Shown: piece by piece, positions 18,495 through 27,312 of the stretch
Position numbering within the stretch: the stretch's first letter is position 1
How the letters are laid out: each line of letters starts with the position of its first letter
NCBI GenBank assembly: GCA_947500295.1
Contig: CANMRM010000002.1
Location: 434,001-498,000, forward strand
Length of the DNA stretch: 64,000 nt
From: an uncultured Kordiimonas sp.
GTDB taxonomy: Bacteria; Pseudomonadota; Alphaproteobacteria; Sphingomonadales; Kordiimonadaceae
Reading direction: 5' to 3'
The notes under the pieces: generated by a model
Told to the model about the DNA's origin: nothing
The model's database searches: none
The model's input: the letters and a program-made list of their open reading frames with translations, nothing else
Translations under genes and position numbers: made by a program

Positions 18495-20201
18495 TCAAGC
18501 GTTCACCAACCCTGCGGCCTGATCCCGAAGTTCCCTGCGCAGCACCTTGCCCACAGGTGATTTTGGCAGCTCCTCGAGGAAGCAAACTGTTTTCGGCACC
18601 TTGTAACTGGTCAAATGATCGCGGCAGTAAGCAATAACCTCTTTTTCAGTGAGTGTTTCGTCCTTGCTCACAACATAAGCAACCACGCGTTCACCCGATG
18701 ATGGATCCGGTGCACCAACAACGGCGGCTTCCGCGATCGCAGGGTTTTGGGTCAACACATCTTCGATATCAACGGGAAACACATTGAACCCTGAAACAAT
18801 GATCATGTCTTTGATTCGGTCCACTATTGTCAGGTATCCTTCTTCATCGATCTTGCCGACATCACCGGTTTTAAGCCATCCATCCACAAAGCTATCTTCA
18901 GTCGCCTGCGGATTGTTCAGATATCCTTTCATGACTTGCGGGCCACGAACCCAAAGTTCACCCGCCTCGCCCTGAGGCAAGTCGTTTCCATTCTCGTCCA
19001 CAATGCGAAGTTCGGTCCCGGGAATGGGTGTTCCGCACGTTCCACGCTTGGGTGGTCGGTTGAGCGGCATCGTGGTCACCACACACGTGCACTCGGTCAT
19101 GCCGTAACCTTCATAAATCTGCATGCCGGTCAATTTCTCCCACGCCTCAGCCGTCGCTGGCTGAAGCGGCGCTGCGCCTGAGTAGCAAACCTTCAGCGAT
19201 TGTGGAGGATTTTCCAGAAACCAGCTTTCCTGCATCAGCCCCATGTACAGGGTGTTGATGCCCGGCAGAATCGTGATGTCAAACTTCTCAAAAGCATGTC
19301 GCAGATTTTCAAGTGGTCGCGGTACCGGCATCATCACGATATGAACGCCATTACGCATGCTCGCAAGGGCACCGACAGCAAGTGCGTAGACGTGATAGAG
19401 CGGCAAAATCAACAGCATCGCATCATCTTCATTGTGCTCAAGATTGTCGTCCCGCCGATCTGCCTGCGAAAGATTACCAACAACATTATAGTGCGTTAGC
19501 GCCGCACCTTTGCTTCGCCCGGTTGTCCCCCCTGTATATTGGTATATGGCGACATCCTGCACCGATTGTTCGGCCCGGTAACGTCCGGTTTCCCCCACCA
19601 TTTTCAAATGTTTGAGGCCCGTCGCCACCACCGTACGTGTGGTACCTGCAAGCTCTCCATCAAAAGCTGGAATTGCTTTTTTGAGATACTTCATTGCTGC
19701 ACCCAGCAGCATGCGCTGGGCAGCTGGAAAAAAATCCAGCAAGGAGAGTTTGTAAACCTGTTTAACGGAGGTCCCTTCCACCGATTGAGCCACTCGATCG
19801 CCAAACACATCGATAACGAACCAGACCTTTGCTCCGCTGTCCTTTAGCTGATGGTTGGTCTCGTCGGTCGTGTAAAGCGGATTGATGTTGGTAACTGTCA
19901 ACCCAGCCTTGAGGATACCAAATGCAAGTACCGGATAAGCCAGCGTGTTCGGGGCCTGCACAGCCACAACATCACCTTGCTTTAGACCAAGTTCCTCGCG
20001 CAAAAATGCCGCAACAGCGTCTGAGTAAGTGCCCAACTCCCCAAAGGTCATGGTTTGCGAGTGCCCGGTTGGAAGCACACAACTGAAGGCTTTTTTGTCC
20101 GCATGACTTTTCACGCATTCATCCACAAGGCTGCCCAGGTGGTTGGAAAGCAGGTGTTCATTTGCGTTGAATGGGATGTCGTTCGTATAGGAAGTCGCCA
20201 T
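18495..20201 (-). CDS. Long-chain acyl-CoA ligase (FadD type)
   Basis: The 568-residue adenylate-forming enzyme activates a fatty acid to its CoA thioester with ATP. Motifs are the P-loop-like YTGGTTGRSKGAAL, the GYGMTECTC adenine-binding stretch, the WLKTGDVGKIDEEGYLTIVDR hinge and the C-terminal catalytic lysine in SPVGKVLRREL. Length and motif order match FadD-type long-chain acyl-CoA synthetases. AAAGGACC lies about 6 nt upstream of the ATG. It leads a two-gene unit with the SDR downstream. Fatty acids released by the patatin gene upstream could be its substrate (inference). Confidence 0.92.
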   Translation of the reverse strand: MATSYTNDIPFNANEHLLSNHLGSLVDECVKSHADKKAFSCVLPTGHSQTMTFGELGTYSDAVAAFLREELGLKQGDVVAVQAPNTLAYPVLAFGILKAGLTVTNINPLYTTDETNHQLKDSGAKVWFVIDVFGDRVAQSVEGTSVKQVYKLSLLDFFPAAQRMLLGAAMKYLKKAIPAFDGELAGTTRTVVATGLKHLKMVGETGRYRAEQSVQDVAIYQYTGGTTGRSKGAALTHYNVVGNLSQADRRDDNLEHNEDDAMLLILPLYHVYALAVGALASMRNGVHIVMMPVPRPLENLRHAFEKFDITILPGINTLYMGLMQESWFLENPPQSLKVCYSGAAPLQPATAEAWEKLTGMQIYEGYGMTECTCVVTTMPLNRPPKRGTCGTPIPGTELRIVDENGNDLPQGEAGELWVRGPQVMKGYLNNPQATEDSFVDGWLKTGDVGKIDEEGYLTIVDRIKDMIIVSGFNVFPVDIEDVLTQNPAIAEAAVVGAPDPSSGERVVAYVVSKDETLTEKEVIAYCRDHLTSYKVPKTVCFLEELPKSPVGKVLRRELRDQAAGLVNA

Positions 20202-20261
20202 TATTGGTCCTTTTTCTCTCGCACGTTGTTCTTAGTCCCATCCATCGAGTGTTTTTGGGCT

Positions 20262-20282
20262 CCCGGGAACTTCTGTCCCGGG
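20262..20282. terminator. GC-rich hairpin downstream of the patatin gene
   Basis: The arms CCCGGGA and TCCCGGG are separated by seven bases in the gap between the patatin stop (20323) and the acyl-CoA ligase start (20201). A third CCCGGG follows at 20304-20309. No U-tract follows on either strand, so it is at best a weak or Rho-assisted terminator, or a processing structure. Confidence 0.35.
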
Positions 20283-20322
20283 TCTATATCTCGAGCTTGT
20301 GTCCCCGGGTTACGTCCCAGAT

Positions 20323-21393
20323 TCACGTTCCGGGCGCCCGGTGCAAACTGTCCATTAATTTACCGTGATCGTCCAGCAATTCCGCAAACTCATCTGCCAG
20401 CCGCTCACTTTCTGAAACGACCTTGCGCCAGCGTACAAGCCGCTCGTCATCAGGCATCTCGGTAAAGTCTTTGCGGTCCGTGATCTTGCCGCCCGGCAAT
20501 CCGGCTACGAACTCTGCGGTCGGAGCCAACAAAAGCACCTGGTTCCATGCAGGGCCTGCAGCACGCCTGTCTTGCCTGTTTTTGTCGAACCAGCCCGGCA
20601 CGATATGGTCGTAGAAGTGAGGGTAAAGCACAATCCCGCTGTCATAGGACCATGGCACGTCAAAATGATAGTCGATCACACCGCCATCGCGGTAAACACC
20701 GGCACCCGCACCATCAATATCCAGAACCGGTTCCGAGACAAAAGGAATGGACCCGCTGGCCATTAACGCATCTGCAAGCGTGCCGGGTTGCAAAGGGACA
20801 TCGATCCGGTCAAAACCCTGCCAGACTTTGGGGCAGGCAATGTGCGAGTGGCTGTGGAAAACAACACGCTCAAAAAAACGCGCAAGATGCGAACGGGACA
20901 GTCGGTTGGCGGCAGCGGCCGCCAAAATACCAGCGGCTTCACCGGCTTTGGCCTTGCTGCCTGCCAGCCCTTTTCCACGCACAGCGACAATGTTCAGATT
21001 CCGGTGGGCGTTTTCAAGCAGCCGCGCAGCCTCAGCTGGAGGATAAAGGTCATGAATAATCTTGTAAGATACCCGGGTTAGCTCGGCAGCAGATGCAGCA
21101 TTGTCTGTTCTGAAGCTGAAATAGCTGTCGAGGAATGCATCAAACGTTTCGCCGGGTTCCGGGTGCGCGTAAGCCGTCATGCGCCACGCGCCAATCGACG
21201 ACCCGACCAAGTCTATTGCCTGCTCTGCCTTCGGTAAAAACTCATGACAGATAAAACGATCAAGCCCCTTCAGTACCAGCCATTTAGGTCCACCTGAGGC
21301 ACCGACGATCAGCCGCAACTGCGCTGGTGTCAGGCCTTTCTCTTCAATGCGGGCACGGGCGGTTTTCCCGGCAATCAGTTTCAGCGCTTTCAT
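20323..21393 (-). CDS. Patatin-like phospholipase
   Basis: The 356-residue protein has the patatin Ser-Asp dyad: oxyanion loop VGASGGPKW (about 30-38), nucleophile S66 in GSSIG and D236 in the DGG motif (VYRDGGVID). It should hydrolyse acyl esters of phospholipids or neutral lipids; no signal peptide is visible, so action in the cytoplasm or at the inner membrane is likely. It follows the quinone-oxidoreductase operon but is separated from it by a terminator. It precedes the FadD-type ligase, which would suit use of the released fatty acid (inference). Confidence 0.88.
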   Translation of the reverse strand: MKALKLIAGKTARARIEEKGLTPAQLRLIVGASGGPKWLVLKGLDRFICHEFLPKAEQAIDLVGSSIGAWRMTAYAHPEPGETFDAFLDSYFSFRTDNAASAAELTRVSYKIIHDLYPPAEAARLLENAHRNLNIVAVRGKGLAGSKAKAGEAAGILAAAAANRLSRSHLARFFERVVFHSHSHIACPKVWQGFDRIDVPLQPGTLADALMASGSIPFVSEPVLDIDGAGAGVYRDGGVIDYHFDVPWSYDSGIVLYPHFYDHIVPGWFDKNRQDRRAAGPAWNQVLLLAPTAEFVAGLPGGKITDRKDFTEMPDDERLVRWRKVVSESERLADEFAELLDDHGKLMDSLHRAPGT

Positions 21394-21465
21394 CAGCCAG
21401 TTTACTCCTCATAAAGGAGAATATTGCACGCTCCGATTTTATCAAGACTGAACAGTCCAGAATTA

Positions 21466-21495
21466 GAAAAAGCGACCAACGTTGGCCGCTTTCTC
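21466..21495 (-). terminator. Rho-independent terminator of the MaoC-SDR-thiolase-QOR operon
   Basis: Read on the minus strand, AAAGCGGCCAAC pairs with GTTGGTCGCTTT (one G-U-type and one further imperfect pair) and is followed by TTTCTAATTCT. It begins 22 bp after the quinone-oxidoreductase stop. The stem, U-tract and position are all canonical. Confidence 0.75.
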
Positions 21496-21517
21496 AAGTC
21501 CTGGATTATGCTGGGTG

Positions 21518-22492
21518 CTAGGGTGTCAGGATAACCTTACCTTTGGCGCGGCGCTCCGTGAGGCAGGCATAGGCATCTGCAACCTGCTCAATGGGGAACA
21601 CGTCATTGACCGCTGCACGAACTTTGCCTTCAGCAACCATGCCAAGAATTTCTTTCATATTCTGGATCTGGTCCGACGGATTTTTAGACACCCAGGCACC
21701 CCAGAACACACCCACAAGAGAGGCCTGCTTGAGGAGGCACAGATTGATCGGCACCTTGGGGATGTCGCCCGCAGCGAAACCGATCACGAGATGCCGCCCG
21801 CCAGCAGCCATATTCCTGAAAGCAGCTTCAGTATAGTCGCCGCCAACAGGGTCATAGATTACGTCCACGCCCTTGCCGCCAGTTATTTCCTTGAGGCGTG
21901 CTTTCATGTCTTCGGTTGAATAATTGATCAACTCGTCGGCGCCTGATGCCTTGCAGAATTCAAGCTTTTCGTCAGTGCTCGCGGCTGCGATCACTTTGGC
22001 GCCCATGGCCTTGGCTAGCTCGACGGTCGCGATACCCACACCCCCTGCCGCACCAAGCACCAATACGGTCTCACCGGGCTGCAGCTGCGCGCGTTGCTTG
22101 AGCGCATGATAGCTGGTGCCATAGGTGAGCGTAATACCCGCCGCCATTTCAAACGGCATGCCCTCAGGCATGGGAATGGTGGTGATGGCAGGCACCATGG
22201 TTTTTTCCGCGAACGCGCCGGTTTGGGTCATGAAGATGACTTTGTCGCCCTCTTTCAGGTGGGTAACGCCGTCACCCAATTCGGTGACAACACCTGCTCC
22301 CTCGCCGCCAGGTGTGAATGGCAGGTCAGGTTTGACCTGATATTTGCCTTCGATGATCAGCGTATCGGGAAAATTAAGCCCCGCCGCTTTAACGTCGACA
22401 ACCACGTGCCCCGGAGCCGCAACAGGGTCCGGCGCATCACCCACGACCAACTTGTCGGCCGGACCGAGTTCTTTACAAAGTACCGCTTTCAT
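21518..22492 (-). CDS. NADPH:quinone oxidoreductase-like MDR protein
   Basis: The 324-residue zinc-free medium-chain dehydrogenase/reductase has a GroES-like N-terminal domain and the nucleotide motif LGAAGGVGIATVELAKAMGA. The catalytic zinc ligands of alcohol dehydrogenases are absent, as in the quinone reductase and enoyl reductase groups. It is the last gene of the beta-oxidation operon, 24 bp after the thiolase gene. A 2-enoyl-CoA or quinone substrate is possible. In mammals and bacteria such proteins sit with beta-oxidation genes, but the precise reaction is unknown. Confidence 0.88.
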   Translation of the reverse strand: MKAVLCKELGPADKLVVGDAPDPVAAPGHVVVDVKAAGLNFPDTLIIEGKYQVKPDLPFTPGGEGAGVVTELGDGVTHLKEGDKVIFMTQTGAFAEKTMVPAITTIPMPEGMPFEMAAGITLTYGTSYHALKQRAQLQPGETVLVLGAAGGVGIATVELAKAMGAKVIAAASTDEKLEFCKASGADELINYSTEDMKARLKEITGGKGVDVIYDPVGGDYTEAAFRNMAAGGRHLVIGFAAGDIPKVPINLCLLKQASLVGVFWGAWVSKNPSDQIQNMKEILGMVAEGKVRAAVNDVFPIEQVADAYACLTERRAKGKVILTP

Positions 22493-22516
22493 AGCGCGTT
22501 CCTTCCCTATGCCCGC

Positions 22517-23698
22517 TTAGGCAACTTCAAACAGACCGGCTGCGCCCATGCCACCGCCAACACACATGGTGCTTACGACATACTTGGCGCCCCGGCGTTT
22601 GCCCTCAATGAGGGCATGCCCAACCATACGCGCACCGGACATACCGTATGGATGTCCGATTGAAATAGCGCCACCGTTGACGTTCAACAGCTCGTTTGGA
22701 ATACCGAGTTTATCGCGGCAGTAAACAACCTGAACCGCAAATGCCTCATTGAGCTCCCAAAGGCCGATGTCGTCCATTTTCAGGCCATTTTTCTCCAGCA
22801 GTTTTGGAATGGCGTAAATCGGACCAATGCCCATTTCATCCGGATCAAGTCCCGCCACAGCCATGCCGCGGTAAATACCAAGCGGCTGCAGGCCTTTGCG
22901 CTCTGCGACTTTAGCTTCCATCAAAACGGATGCTGAAGAACCATCTGAAAGCTGGCTCGCGTTGCCTGCGGTGATGGTGCCACCATCAATCACGGTTTTC
23001 AGGCCCGCAAGGCCCTCCGCCGTGGTTTCTGGCCGGTTGCCCTCGTCTTTTTCCAGCGTTACTTCATGGAAAGTCATCTCTTTCGTTTCCTTGTTCACAA
23101 CCGCCATGTTGGTTGTGATCGGAACGATTTCGTCGTCGAACTTGCCGGCCTGTTGCGCAGCGGCAGTGCGCTGCTGTGACTGCAGGCCGTAGGCATCCTG
23201 CTCATCACGCCCAATACCGTAGCGCTCTGAAACCACCTCGGCGGTTTGCAGCATTGGCATGTAGGTATGCTCATGCATGGCAACCAGGCTTTTATCCACT
23301 GCCTGGAACCTGTTCATGTTTTCGTTCTGAACAACGGAAATGCTGTCGATGCCTGCGCCAACCGCGATGTCCATGCCATCACTGATGATTTGCTTGGCCG
23401 CTGTCGCAATAGCCATCATGCCACTGGAGCACTGACGGTCAATCGTCATGCCCGAGACAGTTGTTGGCAAGCCTGCCCGCAGGGCCGCGAGACGACCGAT
23501 GTTGGCACCGGTTGTCCCCTGCGTCAGCGCACACCCCATAATGACATCGTCGACTTCTGCCCCTTCGATGCCCGCCCGCTCAACAGCGGCGGAGATCGAG
23601 TGAGCCCCAAGAGTGGGGCCGAGGGTTGCGTTCAGGGACCCGCGGTAAGCTCTGCCGATCGGGGTCCTTGCGGTTGATACGATTACTGCTTCACGCAT
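22517..23698 (-). CDS. Acetyl-CoA acyltransferase (thiolase)
   Basis: The 393-residue thiolase cleaves 3-oxoacyl-CoA with CoA to acetyl-CoA and a shortened acyl-CoA. The active-site residues are C90 (DRQCSSGMM), H349 ([10 protein letters not shown]) and C379 (TMCVGGGMG). The intact active-site triad and degradative-type length point to a beta-oxidation enzyme; lipid-transfer SCP2-like thiolases lack part of it. It lies 9 bp downstream of the MFE-2-like SDR, which would supply the 3-oxoacyl-CoA substrate. Confidence 0.95.
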   Translation of the reverse strand: MREAVIVSTARTPIGRAYRGSLNATLGPTLGAHSISAAVERAGIEGAEVDDVIMGCALTQGTTGANIGRLAALRAGLPTTVSGMTIDRQCSSGMMAIATAAKQIISDGMDIAVGAGIDSISVVQNENMNRFQAVDKSLVAMHEHTYMPMLQTAEVVSERYGIGRDEQDAYGLQSQQRTAAAQQAGKFDDEIVPITTNMAVVNKETKEMTFHEVTLEKDEGNRPETTAEGLAGLKTVIDGGTITAGNASQLSDGSSASVLMEAKVAERKGLQPLGIYRGMAVAGLDPDEMGIGPIYAIPKLLEKNGLKMDDIGLWELNEAFAVQVVYCRDKLGIPNELLNVNGGAISIGHPYGMSGARMVGHALIEGKRRGAKYVVSTMCVGGGMGAAGLFEVA

Positions 23699-23707
23699 AT
23701 TGAATTC

Positions 23708-24628
23708 CTATCCTACTTTGACGCCGAGAGCGGCGGCTGCTTTTCCGACAAATTTCATGGTTTGTTGCCCACCCTGGACAAATTCCTGCTGGCCTTCCGG
23801 ATTGGACACATCCTCAAATGCGGCCCGCACATTCTCGGGCGTCTGCTCATCAGGCTTGAGGTAGATGCCATCCGTTTCATACAGGACCGCTTTGGCGAAC
23901 CCGCCGCCGCCTGCACACAAAATGGTGCGGTTTGGCGCGTTGTCGTCACACAGCGTCAACAATCCGGTAGTCACAGACTCAGGCGTCAGAACATCGAGCG
24001 CTTCCTGCGGCATCAGCCCTTCGGTCATGCGGGTCGCCGCCGTTGGTGCCAGGCAGTTAACATTGATGTTGAACTTTGCGCCTTCCAGACACAGTGTATT
24101 CATGAAACCAACCAGCGCCATCTTGGCGGCGCCGTAGTTGGACTGGCCAAAGTTTCCGTAAAGACCCGAAGAAGAGGTTGTCATCACGATGCGACCGTAC
24201 GCCTGTTCGCGCATGATGTCCCACACGGCTTTGGTACAGGTCACTGAACCCATCACGTGCACATTCATCACAAACTCAAAGTCTGAAAGCTCCATTTTTG
24301 AGAATGTCTTGTCGCGCAGGACACCAGCATTGTTAATCAGGATGTCGATGCGGCCCCACTTATCCATGGTTTTCTGGACCATATCTGCCACTTCATCAGC
24401 CTTGCAGACGTTTGCACCGTGCGCAATCGCTTCACCACCGGCGTCAGTGATCTCTTTCACCACAGCTTGTGCAGCTGCGGACGAACCACCTTCTCCATGC
24501 ACATCACCGCCAAGATCATTAACGACCACTTTGGCGCCGCGTGCAGCAAGCGCGAGCGCATGGCTGCGCCCCAGGCCGCCGCCGGCCCCCGTTACGATGG
24601 CAACCTTGCCTTCATAGGAAATACTCAT
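23708..24628 (-). CDS. MFE-2-like SDR (probable (R)-3-hydroxyacyl-CoA dehydrogenase)
   Basis: The 306-residue SDR is longer than the classical 250. It has TGAGGGLGRSHALALA, VVNDLGGDVHGEG, NNAGVLRDKTF and the YGAAK active site. This pattern (especially NDLGG and GVLRDK) is that of the N-terminal dehydrogenase domain of peroxisomal multifunctional enzyme type 2, which oxidises (R)-3-hydroxyacyl-CoA. The gene lies between a MaoC hydratase and a thiolase, so all three activities needed after the acyl-CoA dehydrogenase step are adjacent. The C-terminal ~50 residues (DGIYLKPDEQTPENVRAAFE onward) are an addition typical of the MFE-2 group. Confidence 0.88.
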   Translation of the reverse strand: MSISYEGKVAIVTGAGGGLGRSHALALAARGAKVVVNDLGGDVHGEGGSSAAAQAVVKEITDAGGEAIAHGANVCKADEVADMVQKTMDKWGRIDILINNAGVLRDKTFSKMELSDFEFVMNVHVMGSVTCTKAVWDIMREQAYGRIVMTTSSSGLYGNFGQSNYGAAKMALVGFMNTLCLEGAKFNINVNCLAPTAATRMTEGLMPQEALDVLTPESVTTGLLTLCDDNAPNRTILCAGGGGFAKAVLYETDGIYLKPDEQTPENVRAAFEDVSNPEGQQEFVQGGQQTMKFVGKAAAALGVKVG

Positions 24629-24669
24629 AAAAACTCTCCGAACAGAAAATTGTTTACTTAGAAATCTCG

Positions 24670-25134
24670 TTAGCCACCAACAACAATCATGGTGAGCGTC
24701 TCAGCCAGCAACGCCGGCGTTTTTTCACCCTTGATCTCGATGGTCACTTCACTTTTGAGCAACAGGCGATTGCCTGGCTTTTCAGAAACATCAACCAGTT
24801 TCGACCGGGCTCTAATTTCGCTGCCAACTTTCACCGGCGCAAGAAAGCGAACCTTGTCACTGCCATAATTGATGCCCATCACCGCACCCTCAACATTCAG
24901 TGTCGCGTCAGCGGCAAGATGCGGAATAAGGGACAGTGTCAGAAACCCATGGGCGATTGTCGTCCCGAACGGTGTTTTGGCAGCCGCTTCGGGGTCAATG
25001 TGAATAAATTGATGATCGAGCGTAACATCAGCGAACTGATTAATGCGTTCCTGGTCCACCAGGAACCAGTCGGAAACGCCTGTTTCTTTTCCAATATAAT
25101 TGCCCAGCTCTTCTTTCTTTACAGTATCCGCCAT
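24670..25134 (-). CDS. MaoC-family (R)-specific enoyl-CoA hydratase-like protein
   Basis: The 154-residue hotdog-fold protein has the hydratase-2 motif: D40 and H45 in LDHQFIHIDPEAA, followed by GTTIAHGFLTLSL. It would hydrate 2-enoyl-CoA to (R)-3-hydroxyacyl-CoA, the right stereoisomer for the MFE-2-like SDR that follows 41 bp downstream. I chose the ATG at 25132-25134 because GGAGGT is 6-11 nt upstream; the frame is open 60 bp further but has no RBS. It is the first gene of a four-gene operon, preceded by a region rich in inverted repeats. Confidence 0.9.
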   Translation of the reverse strand: MADTVKKEELGNYIGKETGVSDWFLVDQERINQFADVTLDHQFIHIDPEAAAKTPFGTTIAHGFLTLSLIPHLAADATLNVEGAVMGINYGSDKVRFLAPVKVGSEIRARSKLVDVSEKPGNRLLLKSEVTIEIKGEKTPALLAETLTMIVVGG

Positions 25135-25187
25135 TTCGACCTCCATTCGTCGCAAAAAAGGGCTGATCCGCCCCATCGTAAGGTTTT

Positions 25188-25223
25188 GATTCAAAACAAT
25201 CGGCTAACACCTTGTTTCGAATC
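25188..25223. promoter_or_regulatory. Inverted repeat upstream of the MaoC operon (operator candidate)
   Basis: GATTCAAAACAA and TTGTTTCGAATC form 12-bp arms with one mismatch across a 12-bp spacer, 54-89 bp upstream of the MaoC start. Together with the neighbouring CGAATCACTGATTCG palindrome the region carries several CGAATCA elements. This looks like a regulator-binding region for the beta-oxidation operon; the regulator is not identifiable here. Confidence 0.5.
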
Positions 25224-25233
25224 AGCAATGTAA

Positions 25234-25266
25234 AAAACGAATCACTGATTCGAAGTGATTCGTTTT
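25234..25266 (-). terminator. Strong hairpin terminator after the ACAD-ligase-SDR operon
   Basis: A perfect 13-bp inverted repeat (AAAACGAATCACT ... AGTGATTCGTTTT, 7-bp loop) starts 8 bp beyond the stop of the SDR at 25274. On the minus strand the second arm ends in TTTTTT, giving a good U-tract. The inner palindrome CGAATCACTGATTCG (25238-25252) could also serve as a protein-binding site for the next operon. Confidence 0.75.
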
Positions 25267-25273
25267 GTTGTTT

Positions 25274-26068
25274 CTATGGCATTGCTGACAATCCGCCATC
25301 CAATGGGATGATCCCCCCTGTGATATAACTGCCTGCACGCGAACACAGCATCAGCAACACACCTGCAATGTCTTCCGGCTCACCAACGCGGTGCAGTGGC
25401 ACCCGTGCTTCCATCGCTTTCTTGCGAGCGTCATCTCGAATAACATGCGCCATCATGCGGCTCGGGAACGGGCCAGGTGCAATGGCGTTCACCGTTACAT
25501 GCATGGACCCAAACTCGTTGGCGAGCATGCGCGTCAGGTGATGAATGGCCGCTTTGCTGGCGCCGTAACTATAAGCCTGATTGGACACAGGTCGTGTGCC
25601 GACGACCGAACCGAGGTTGACAACCCGCGCCGGGTCTTCCGCCGTACCTGCACGTCGGAGCATCGGTAACAGATGCTTTGTCAGGTCAGCAACAGCCGTC
25701 ACATTGAGTGCCATCACCTCGTCCCACTTGGACCGCGGGAACTCATCAAATGGCGCGCCCCAGGTTGTGCCGGAGTTATTCACCAGGATATCGAGGCAGT
25801 TTTCGCGCTCGGACAAGTCCTCAACGAGGGCGCGAGTGCCCTCTTCCGTACTGAGATCCGCCTGCATTGCAATCACCGACCCAGGGCCGATGGCATTACA
25901 CTCGTCTGCTACCGTCTGGCAGCTTTCCAGTCGCCGTGAAGCGATGTAGACCTTGCAACCTGCACGAACGAGCGCTTCGGTCGCCATTGTGCCGATGCCG
26001 GAACCGCCACCGGTCACAAGTGCGACCTTGCCCTTCACACTGAATAGATTATCGAAATCAAATGCCAT
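25274..26068 (-). CDS. SDR-family oxidoreductase (RhlG-like)
   Basis: The 264-residue short-chain dehydrogenase has LVTGGGSGIGTMA, NNSGTTWGAPFDE, LGSVVG and the active-site YGASK. The N terminus (FDFDNLFSVKGKVALVTGG) and the phrase NNSGTTWGAPFDEFP recall the RhlG / 3-oxoacyl reductase-like group. It is the last gene of a five-gene operon, 11 bp after the ACAD11-like gene, and is followed by a strong terminator. In the LVA-type 4-hydroxyacid pathway an SDR (LvaD) also accompanies the ACAD and CoA ligase, so oxidation of a hydroxyacyl- or oxoacyl-CoA is plausible. Confidence 0.88.
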   Translation of the reverse strand: MAFDFDNLFSVKGKVALVTGGGSGIGTMATEALVRAGCKVYIASRRLESCQTVADECNAIGPGSVIAMQADLSTEEGTRALVEDLSERENCLDILVNNSGTTWGAPFDEFPRSKWDEVMALNVTAVADLTKHLLPMLRRAGTAEDPARVVNLGSVVGTRPVSNQAYSYGASKAAIHHLTRMLANEFGSMHVTVNAIAPGPFPSRMMAHVIRDDARKKAMEARVPLHRVGEPEDIAGVLLMLCSRAGSYITGGIIPLDGGLSAMP

Positions 26069-26079
26069 TCAGAGTGTGC

Positions 26080-27312
26080 CTACACGCTGTTGGAGCGGTA
26101 CTTTTTCAGTTCCGTCCGCGCAATAACCATCCTGTGTACCGCATCAGGGCCATCGGCATATCGCAGCGTACGTTGGCCATGCCACATGTTCCACAGAGGG
26201 AAATCCTGGCTGATACCGCGTCCACCATGCATCTGCATGGCCTCGTCAATCACTTCAAGCGACATGCGTGGAGCCTGCACCTTGATTTGCGAGATATAGG
26301 GCTGTGCTGCCTGCGTACCAATGGTATCCATCATATGAGCCGCCTTGAGGCACAACAGGCGTGTCATCTCAATGTTAATGCGGCACTCTGCTATGATGTC
26401 GTAGTTGGCACCAAGTTTGGCGAGAGGACGGCCAAAAGCTTCCCGGCTCGTCGCCCGTTTACACAAAAGCTCAAGTGCGCGCTCAGCGGCACCGATGGAC
26501 CGCATGCAATGATGGATGCGGCCAGGGCCAAGCCGCCCCTGCGAGACTTCAAAACCACGGCCTTCGCCAAGGATCAGGTTTTCCTTCGGCACGCGCACAT
26601 TGGTGAACCGGATATGCATGTGACCATGTGGTGCATCGTCATGTCCAAACACCATCATGGGGCGCAGGATTTCAATGCCGTCCGTGCCCGGGTCGACAAA
26701 AATCATACTGTGGCGGCTCTTGCGCGGCGTGTCCTCATCGCCGGTTTTCACCATCGTCACATAGAGTTTACAGCGCGGATCGCCAGCGCCTGACGCCCAG
26801 TATTTTTCGCCGTTCAGGACGTAATGATCGCCGTCCAGGACAGCACTCATTTCAAGATTGGTGGCATCGGACGAGGCTACATCAGGTTCTGTCATCAAGT
26901 ATGCGGAGCGAATTTTGCCTTCAAGCAATGGCTTCAACCATTTTTTCTTGTGCTCTTCGCTGCCATAGCGCTCGATCACTTCCATGTTGCCCGTGTCAGG
27001 CGCGCTGCAGTTGAAGCTTTCAGCGGCCAGGTGTGACCTGCCCATTTCTTCGGCGAGATAGGCATATTCAACGGTGGAAAGACCATATCCCGCATCACTA
27101 TCAGTCAGCCAGAAGTTCCAGAGGTTCTCAGCCTTGGCAGCGCTCTTGAGGCTCTCGAGAATTTCCGTCATACGCGGCGTAAACTCGAACCGTTCTCCGG
27201 TTTTGCCAATTTCAGAGTGATATTCTTCCTCAAGCGGCACGACCATGTCGTCGATAAACTTTCGAACCCGACTGCGCAGCTCTTCGCCGCGTTTCGTCAT
27301 CCCCAAATCCAT
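26080..27312 (-). CDS. ACAD10/11-like acyl-CoA dehydrogenase
   Basis: The 410-residue flavoprotein belongs to the acyl-CoA dehydrogenase fold, with SAYLMTEPDVASSDATN, the FAD/substrate stretch NGEKYWASGAGDP and QMHGGRGISQDF. At the catalytic-base site it has YADGPDAVH with D387 in place of the usual Glu (EGT), a motif shared with the C-terminal domain of human ACAD10/ACAD11 and their bacterial relatives. In that group the enzyme eliminates phosphate from 4-phosphoacyl-CoA. Simple dehydrogenation is not its main role. The start codon overlaps the stop of the CoA ligase gene by one base (27312), implying translational coupling. The partner kinase is probably the gene at 36423. Confidence 0.88.
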   Translation of the reverse strand: MDLGMTKRGEELRSRVRKFIDDMVVPLEEEYHSEIGKTGERFEFTPRMTEILESLKSAAKAENLWNFWLTDSDAGYGLSTVEYAYLAEEMGRSHLAAESFNCSAPDTGNMEVIERYGSEEHKKKWLKPLLEGKIRSAYLMTEPDVASSDATNLEMSAVLDGDHYVLNGEKYWASGAGDPRCKLYVTMVKTGDEDTPRKSRHSMIFVDPGTDGIEILRPMMVFGHDDAPHGHMHIRFTNVRVPKENLILGEGRGFEVSQGRLGPGRIHHCMRSIGAAERALELLCKRATSREAFGRPLAKLGANYDIIAECRINIEMTRLLCLKAAHMMDTIGTQAAQPYISQIKVQAPRMSLEVIDEAMQMHGGRGISQDFPLWNMWHGQRTLRYADGPDAVHRMVIARTELKKYRSNSV

